Origin: Firmicutes bacterium CAG:475
GTDB lineage: Bacteria; Bacillota; Clostridia; Christensenellales; CAG-917
Assembly: GCA_000434435.1 (NCBI GenBank)
Contig: FR895498.1
Location: 1-9,704 of the forward strand
Direction: 5' to 3'
Length of the DNA stretch: 9,704 nucleotides
Shown: in pieces, positions 6,563 through 9,704 of the stretch
Numbering within the stretch: position 1 is the stretch's first letter
Layout: the number at the start of each line of letters is the position of its first letter
Position numbers and translations under genes: made by a program
Notes under the pieces: generated by a model
The model's database searches: none
Told to the model about the DNA's origin: nothing
Seen by the model: only the letters and a program-made list of their open reading frames with translations

Positions 6563-7435
6563 TTAGAACTTCTTTTTGCCGCCGAAGCTCTTGAATTTGG
6601 GCGGTCCGGATTGTGCAACCGGTTTCACGAAATCGTCTTGCTCGGTGAAATAACCGCGATAAACTCTTCCGTCCGGCGCTTCGGGCGCTTCCTCTCTGGG
6701 TTTACGCTCGCGCGTATCTCTTCTGCCTTTGAAATCCTTGCGGTCGCCTCTGCGAGAATCTCTGCCGCCTTTCTTGCCGTCCTTTTTCGGCTCTCTTTCG
6801 CCGTTTTTAAGGGGGCGTTGGTCTTTGAGCTCAACACCCTTGGGGATGATGACGATATAACGATTGGGTTCTTCGCCGTCGCTTGTGGTTTCTGCAATAT
6901 CGCTGTCAGCAAGTGCGCTGTGGATAATGCGTCTTTCAAACGGATTCATGGGTTCAAGGGCAATCTTTCTTTGCAGACGAAGTGCCTTTTGAGCAAGTTT
7001 GAGAGCGAGTGCGGTGAGCGTTTCTCTGCGCTTTTCACGGTAGTTTTCGCAATCGACAACCACTTTTTTGAAATCGCATTTTTGCTCGTTGAGGAAGGTG
7101 AGCGCAAGATATTGGAATGCGTCGAGCGCCTCTCCTCTGTATCCTATCGCAACGCCGCTGTCGTCGCCGCTGATCGTGATATAAAGCGTGCCGTTTTTGT
7201 CCTCTACGGTTGCGCGGGACACAAGCCCCATGCGCGAGAGCGTGCCGTTGAAGAACTCCGCCATCTTGTCGGCGACGGAATCCTTGACGGTGACTCTGAC
7301 CTTTGCTTTGGAAAAGAGTCCGCCCTTCGAGACGACTTCCACGTCAACCTTATCTTTTGATACACCCAGCTCCACCAACGCCTTCTCGACTGCGAGATCG
7401 ACGGACGAAGCTTGTGTTTCTATTGATTTTTCCAT
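6563..7435 (-). CDS. jag: RNA-binding protein Jag / KhpB (Jag-N, KH and R3H domains)
   Basis: Jag (KhpB) is a cytoplasmic RNA-binding protein of Firmicutes usually encoded after yidC. An N-terminal Jag domain (about 1-50) carries KGGLFSKAKV (38-46 region). A KH domain (about 75-150) has the GxxG loop GYRG (98-101) followed by EALDAFQYL. The R3H domain (about 130-200) carries the R-x3-H motif (Arg168, His172) in PFERRIIH. After about residue 205 comes a tail of some 85 residues rich in Lys, Arg, Asp and Gly (KKDGKKGGRDSRRG at 217-230), longer than in many homologues and probably disordered and RNA-binding. The start is supported by TAGGAG just upstream; its TAG is the yidC stop codon, suggesting translational coupling (8-bp gap). 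Confidence 0.93.
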   Translation of the reverse strand: MEKSIETQASSVDLAVEKALVELGVSKDKVDVEVVSKGGLFSKAKVRVTVKDSVADKMAEFFNGTLSRMGLVSRATVEDKNGTLYITISGDDSGVAIGYRGEALDAFQYLALTFLNEQKCDFKKVVVDCENYREKRRETLTALALKLAQKALRLQRKIALEPMNPFERRIIHSALADSDIAETTSDGEEPNRYIVIIPKGVELKDQRPLKNGEREPKKDGKKGGRDSRRGDRKDFKGRRDTRERKPREEAPEAPDGRVYRGYFTEQDDFVKPVAQSGPPKFKSFGGKKKF

Positions 7436-7443
7436 TTTAACTC

Positions 7444-8688
7444 CTATCTTTTTGCAACTCCGCTTGCCCCCTCTCTGCTCTTATCGACGAGTTTTGCGAT
7501 AAGATTGAAAGTGAGTTGGAACAGAATCGCGCATAACGAACTTGTGAACATATAAAGCGCAAACGCACCCGAATAGAACAGTGCAAACACGCCCATCATT
7601 ATGGGCATGACGTATTGCATCATCTTCATGGTTTGTTGTTGCGACTGGGCTTTCTCCGCACCCTCGCCTTGAGCGTCCTGCGGAGGCGCAGGGGGTTGTG
7701 CCTGAGAGCCCGAAAGCAATTTTGTGGAAAGGAAACTGAGTGCTATCGACAGGATGGGAAGAATGAGCAAGCCGTTCCATTTGCCGTCCTTGCCGTAGCC
7801 GCCCGTACCTAGAACGTCCGCCATGACGTCGTTGTACTCGTCAATGGTGATGCCCGTAAGTTTGGAGGTTGCCATACCCTTTTGTCCCGTTACCGTCGCA
7901 AAGTCGGGAACCGCTTGCGCCCAGTTGTCCGAAACAAAGATGTTTTTAATCCAAAGGAAACTTCTTATCGTGACTTGGTCTTCGGAATAATAAACATTGT
8001 AAACGGCGTGTTGAGCGTTTTTCTTTGCCGCAGCGTAGAAATCCGCACCCGACTCGGTCTTTGCAACATCGTCGATATCCCACTTGCCGTCGCCGTTGTC
8101 AACGATGTAATCGGCGTCTTTGTTTGCTTCGATTTGTTCGGCAATCGAGGTGTTGTACGCCTTGACACACTCTTTGTAGTCCTTTGCAAATTGATAACCG
8201 ACCATTTGTCTGAATCCGGCAAAAACGACAAAGAACACAACGAAAGTCACGATTGTGGGCAAACACATGCCCATCGTGGAATACTTCTCTTTTTTGTAGA
8301 GAGCCATTTGTTCTTGTTGCAATCTTTGCTTGTCATCGGCATATCTTGCTTGCAAGGCTTCCAGTTGCGGTTTCATGCGTTCCATTGCCTTGTTGTTTCT
8401 TCTCGAAATGACCTTTTGCCAAATATCGAGAGGAGAAAGGATAAGACGCAATATAACCGTAAACAAAACGACCGTCCAGCCGAAACTCGCAACGCCGTCG
8501 CCGAGGGCATTGTTGATAGTTATCATGAACTTTGCCATGAAGTGAGTGGGTTCGCTGACGTTTTCGCCCGCAACGCTATAGGAGTTGTCGCTGTTGCACG
8601 CAACCAAAATGCAGCACAAAATCGCGAGCAACGCCGCGATGAGATAAATCTGCAATTTCCGTTTGTGCGGATAACTCAAATTAACCAT
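7444..8688 (-). CDS. yidC: Membrane protein insertase YidC/OxaA, lipoprotein type, with a large extracytoplasmic insert
   Basis: YidC inserts and folds membrane proteins, alone or with SecYEG. A basic N-terminus and hydrophobic segment (about 11-30) end in a lipobox LVAC with Cys31, the Gram-positive lipoprotein form. Core membrane segments fall near 66-88, 142-162, 306-325, 358-374 and 376-398. Arg81 in TVILRLILSPLD matches the conserved groove arginine, and the basic cytoplasmic hairpin RRNNKAMERMKPQLE follows. At 414 aa it is longer than the common 250-290 aa Gram-positive forms: about 140 residues (165-305) sit outside between the second and third core segments, including NGDGKWDIDD (198-207), which resembles a degenerate calcium-binding loop. 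A Pro/Gln-rich cytoplasmic stretch spans 327-352. GAGGAA lies about 9 nt before the ATG. The gene overlaps yidD by 13 bp. Confidence 0.95.
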   Translation of the reverse strand: MVNLSYPHKRKLQIYLIAALLAILCCILVACNSDNSYSVAGENVSEPTHFMAKFMITINNALGDGVASFGWTVVLFTVILRLILSPLDIWQKVISRRNNKAMERMKPQLEALQARYADDKQRLQQEQMALYKKEKYSTMGMCLPTIVTFVVFFVVFAGFRQMVGYQFAKDYKECVKAYNTSIAEQIEANKDADYIVDNGDGKWDIDDVAKTESGADFYAAAKKNAQHAVYNVYYSEDQVTIRSFLWIKNIFVSDNWAQAVPDFATVTGQKGMATSKLTGITIDEYNDVMADVLGTGGYGKDGKWNGLLILPILSIALSFLSTKLLSGSQAQPPAPPQDAQGEGAEKAQSQQQTMKMMQYVMPIMMGVFALFYSGAFALYMFTSSLCAILFQLTFNLIAKLVDKSREGASGVAKR

Positions 8689-8921
8689 TTAGTTTTTCCT
8701 CGATAATTCTCTCTGACGGGATCGAAGCCGCCCTTTGCAAAAGGAGTGCAACGAAGCAATCTCTCGATTGTCAAAAGGATGCCGACAAATGCGCCGTACT
8801 TACTTATCGCATCGTACGAATACATCGAACACGTCGGAGTGTATGCGCAATGATTGCCCGTTATCGGCGATAATGTGCGCTTGTAAAGCAGCAAAAGAAA
8901 CAGACAAAATCTCTTTATCAT
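8676..8921 (-). CDS. yidD: Membrane protein insertion efficiency factor YidD
   Basis: YidD is a small membrane-associated protein that assists YidC-dependent insertion. The 81-aa product has an N-terminal amphipathic/hydrophobic stretch (4-12), YKRTLSPI (13-20), the cysteine-containing signature YTPTCSMYSYDAI (27-39), RLLRC (54-58) and GGFDPV (64-69), all in the family order; the length is typical. The ATG overlaps the rnpA stop in ATGA (8921-8918), so translation is probably coupled, and its 3' end overlaps yidC by 13 bp. A related arrangement rpmH-rnpA-yidD-yidC is widespread in bacteria. Confidence 0.95.
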   Translation of the reverse strand: MIKRFCLFLLLLYKRTLSPITGNHCAYTPTCSMYSYDAISKYGAFVGILLTIERLLRCTPFAKGGFDPVRENYRGKTKWLI

Positions 8922-9250
8922 CTGAGTTTCTCCGCACGTAAAAACGCTTGCTCGACCGACTTCGACACCGAGAAAAAATCTTTCTCGGCAATGGACGGAT
9001 ATGCCACGATAACGTACATATAACCGTCGTCGATTCTGTCCATAATGGGTTTCAACGCCTCTCGAATCAGCCTCTTGACGTGGTTGCGAGTGACGGCATT
9101 GCCAACCTTTTTGGACACGGACAACCCGATTTTCAATCCCTCTTTGGATTTTGCGCTCAAAAGCAACAAGTCCCTTGCAGCCGTTTTTTCGCCTTTGCGG
9201 TAAACGTAGGCAAACGCAGCCCTCTTTTTGAGTCTGAATTGCTTTTGCAT
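8918..9250 (-). CDS. rnpA: Ribonuclease P protein component
   Basis: RnpA is the protein subunit of RNase P, which with the catalytic RNA matures tRNA 5' ends. The 110-aa basic protein begins with the family pattern QFRLKKRAAFAYVYRKG (4-20), has IGLSVSKKVGNAV (41-53) and carries the signature RNHVKRLIRE (55-64), equivalent to RNR-x-KR-x2-RE. Length is normal. The start lies 13 bp after the rpmH stop with only a weak AAGGCG upstream, so coupling to rpmH translation is likely. No RNase P RNA gene is visible in the window. Confidence 0.96.
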   Translation of the reverse strand: MQKQFRLKKRAAFAYVYRKGEKTAARDLLLLSAKSKEGLKIGLSVSKKVGNAVTRNHVKRLIREALKPIMDRIDDGYMYVIVAYPSIAEKDFFSVSKSVEQAFLRAEKLR

Positions 9251-9263
9251 GTCGGATTACGCC

Positions 9264-9398
9264 TTATGCGCTGAGTTTCTTTCTGCCTCTGTTGCGACGT
9301 CTTTTAAGGACGTTTCTGCCGCTCTTCGAGGACATTCTTTCACGGAATCCGTGGACTTTGCTTCTTTGTCTTTTCTTGGGTTGGTAGGTTTGTTTCAT
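9264..9398 (-). CDS. rpmH: 50S ribosomal protein L34
   Basis: This 44-aa protein of the large ribosomal subunit translates as MKQTYQPKKRQRSKVHGF at the N-terminus and ends RGRKKLSA, matching the nearly invariant L34 family including VHGFRERM and the Arg-rich centre. The start ATG (9398-9396) follows a strong GGAGGAA (9412-9406) at 7-nt spacing. It is the first gene of the minus-strand operon and is followed after 13 bp by rnpA. Its place beside the expected dnaA/oriC is the Firmicutes norm. Confidence 0.97.
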   Translation of the reverse strand: MKQTYQPKKRQRSKVHGFRERMSSKSGRNVLKRRRNRGRKKLSA

Positions 9399-9472
9399 GA
9401 TGATATTCCTCCGTCTCTTAGGACTTTTATTTTTTTGCTATCTACTATATATAAATATATAAATGCTAAACC

Positions 9473-9501
9473 ATTATAAATAAAACAAATAATGCTGTCA
9501 A
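9473..9501 (-). promoter_or_regulatory. Perfect-consensus SigA promoter of the rpmH operon
   Basis: On the minus strand TTGACA (9501-9496) and TATAAT (9478-9473) match consensus at all twelve positions with a 17-bp spacer. Start is expected near 9466, giving a leader of about 67 nt, very AT-rich, with alternating TATA runs (9445-9460). This fits strong constitutive expression of rpmH, rnpA, yidD, yidC, jag and mnmE. Confidence 0.92.
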
Positions 9502-9527
9502 GCAAAAGAGCGAAATAGGCGTCATTA

Positions 9528-9678
9528 TTGCCGCCGGCAACAGTGATATCTGCGCTTTGCGCAAGTGATATTGCAACTTTGTTGCAGTTGCGGAATAATA
9601 AATGATATCGCCTGTGGCGGTGATATCACTGCGTGATGATATCACGCAAGCACGATGATATCCAAACTGTGTTTGGAT
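9528..9678. repeat. Array of mini-hairpins linked by TGATATC
   Basis: TGATATC or TGATATT occurs at 9544, 9566, 9603, 9621, 9637 and 9656. Most copies are followed by a short perfect hairpin with a 3-nt loop: TGCGC/GCGCA loop TTT (9551-9563), TGCAAC/GTTGCA loop TTT (9572-9586), CGCC/GGCG loop TGT (9609-9619), ATCAC/GTGAT loop TGC (9625-9637), and ATCCAAAC/GTTTGGAT loop TGT (9660-9678). TTGCC/GGCAA loop GCC (9528-9540) precedes them. The fifth unit (9641-9656) is imperfect, and GCGTGAT/ATCACGC (9631-9647) gives an alternative pairing there. Stem sequences differ while pairing is kept. It is not a CRISPR: there are no identical long repeats or spacers. Confidence 0.75.
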
Positions 9679-9687
9679 TGCGGATAA
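9679..9687 (-). promoter_or_regulatory. Near-consensus DnaA box at the right edge
   Basis: The minus strand reads TTATCCGCA, one mismatch from the DnaA box TTATCCACA. A related TTGCGGAATAA occurs at 9589-9599. With rpmH nearby this suggests the border of oriC; a single imperfect box alone is weak evidence. Confidence 0.35.
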
Positions 9688-9704
9688 ACGAACGCTTATT
9701 CAGG

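Noticed and set aside
9228..9479. 83-codon plus-strand frame at the right end
   Set aside because: It is antisense to rpmH and to the rpmH leader; the L34 match on the other strand is unambiguous.
9528..9678. CRISPR array
   Set aside because: The only shared element is a 7-bp linker, with no long identical repeats, no uniform spacers and no cas genes.

Overview
The window looks like a piece of a Bacillota (Clostridia-like) chromosome close to the replication origin. The evidence is gene order: reading right to left on the minus strand it carries rpmH, rnpA, yidD, yidC, jag(khpB), mnmE and mnmG, the classic cluster beside dnaA/oriC in Firmicutes. YidC is a lipoprotein-type Gram-positive form and Jag (a typical Firmicutes partner gene) is present. 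Promoters are close to the SigA consensus and most ribosome binding sites are GGAGG-like. Species cannot be named from this sequence; an uncultured gut Clostridia is an inference from style only.

Layout. 1-1028 (+): trxB, thioredoxin reductase, with its own promoter, a very short leader and an intrinsic terminator. 1122-2474 (+): glmM, phosphoglucosamine mutase, with no visible Shine-Dalgarno. 2475-3189: a gene-poor AT-rich gap. Inside it, on the minus strand, is an unannotated transcription unit: phased T-tracts, a TTGACG-N17-TAATAT promoter, a ~173-nt RNA with three stem-loops and a terminator with a U7 tail (about 2755 down to 2583). A bidirectional terminator at 3113-3150 closes the gap. 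3190-9398 (-): mnmG, mnmE, jag, yidC, yidD, rnpA, rpmH; everything from rpmH to mnmE is tightly packed or overlapping, while mnmG has a 133-bp leader with a likely promoter of its own. 9399-9704: the rpmH leader and its perfect-consensus promoter, then an array of short hairpins with unrelated stems joined by TGATATC, and one near-consensus DnaA box at the right edge. This would fit the edge of oriC, with dnaA expected just outside the window.

How the genes work together. rpmH/rnpA supply ribosomal protein L34 and the RNase P protein; yidD/yidC handle membrane protein insertion; Jag is an RNA-binding protein usually encoded with YidC; MnmE and MnmG together modify wobble uridine 34 of certain tRNAs. 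trxB (thiol redox) and glmM (cell-wall precursor) are an unrelated pair facing this cluster. The usual mnmG neighbours rsmG and parA/parB are absent here.

The most promising undescribed item is the small-RNA unit at 2583-2829; the second is the TGATATC mini-hairpin array at 9528-9678.
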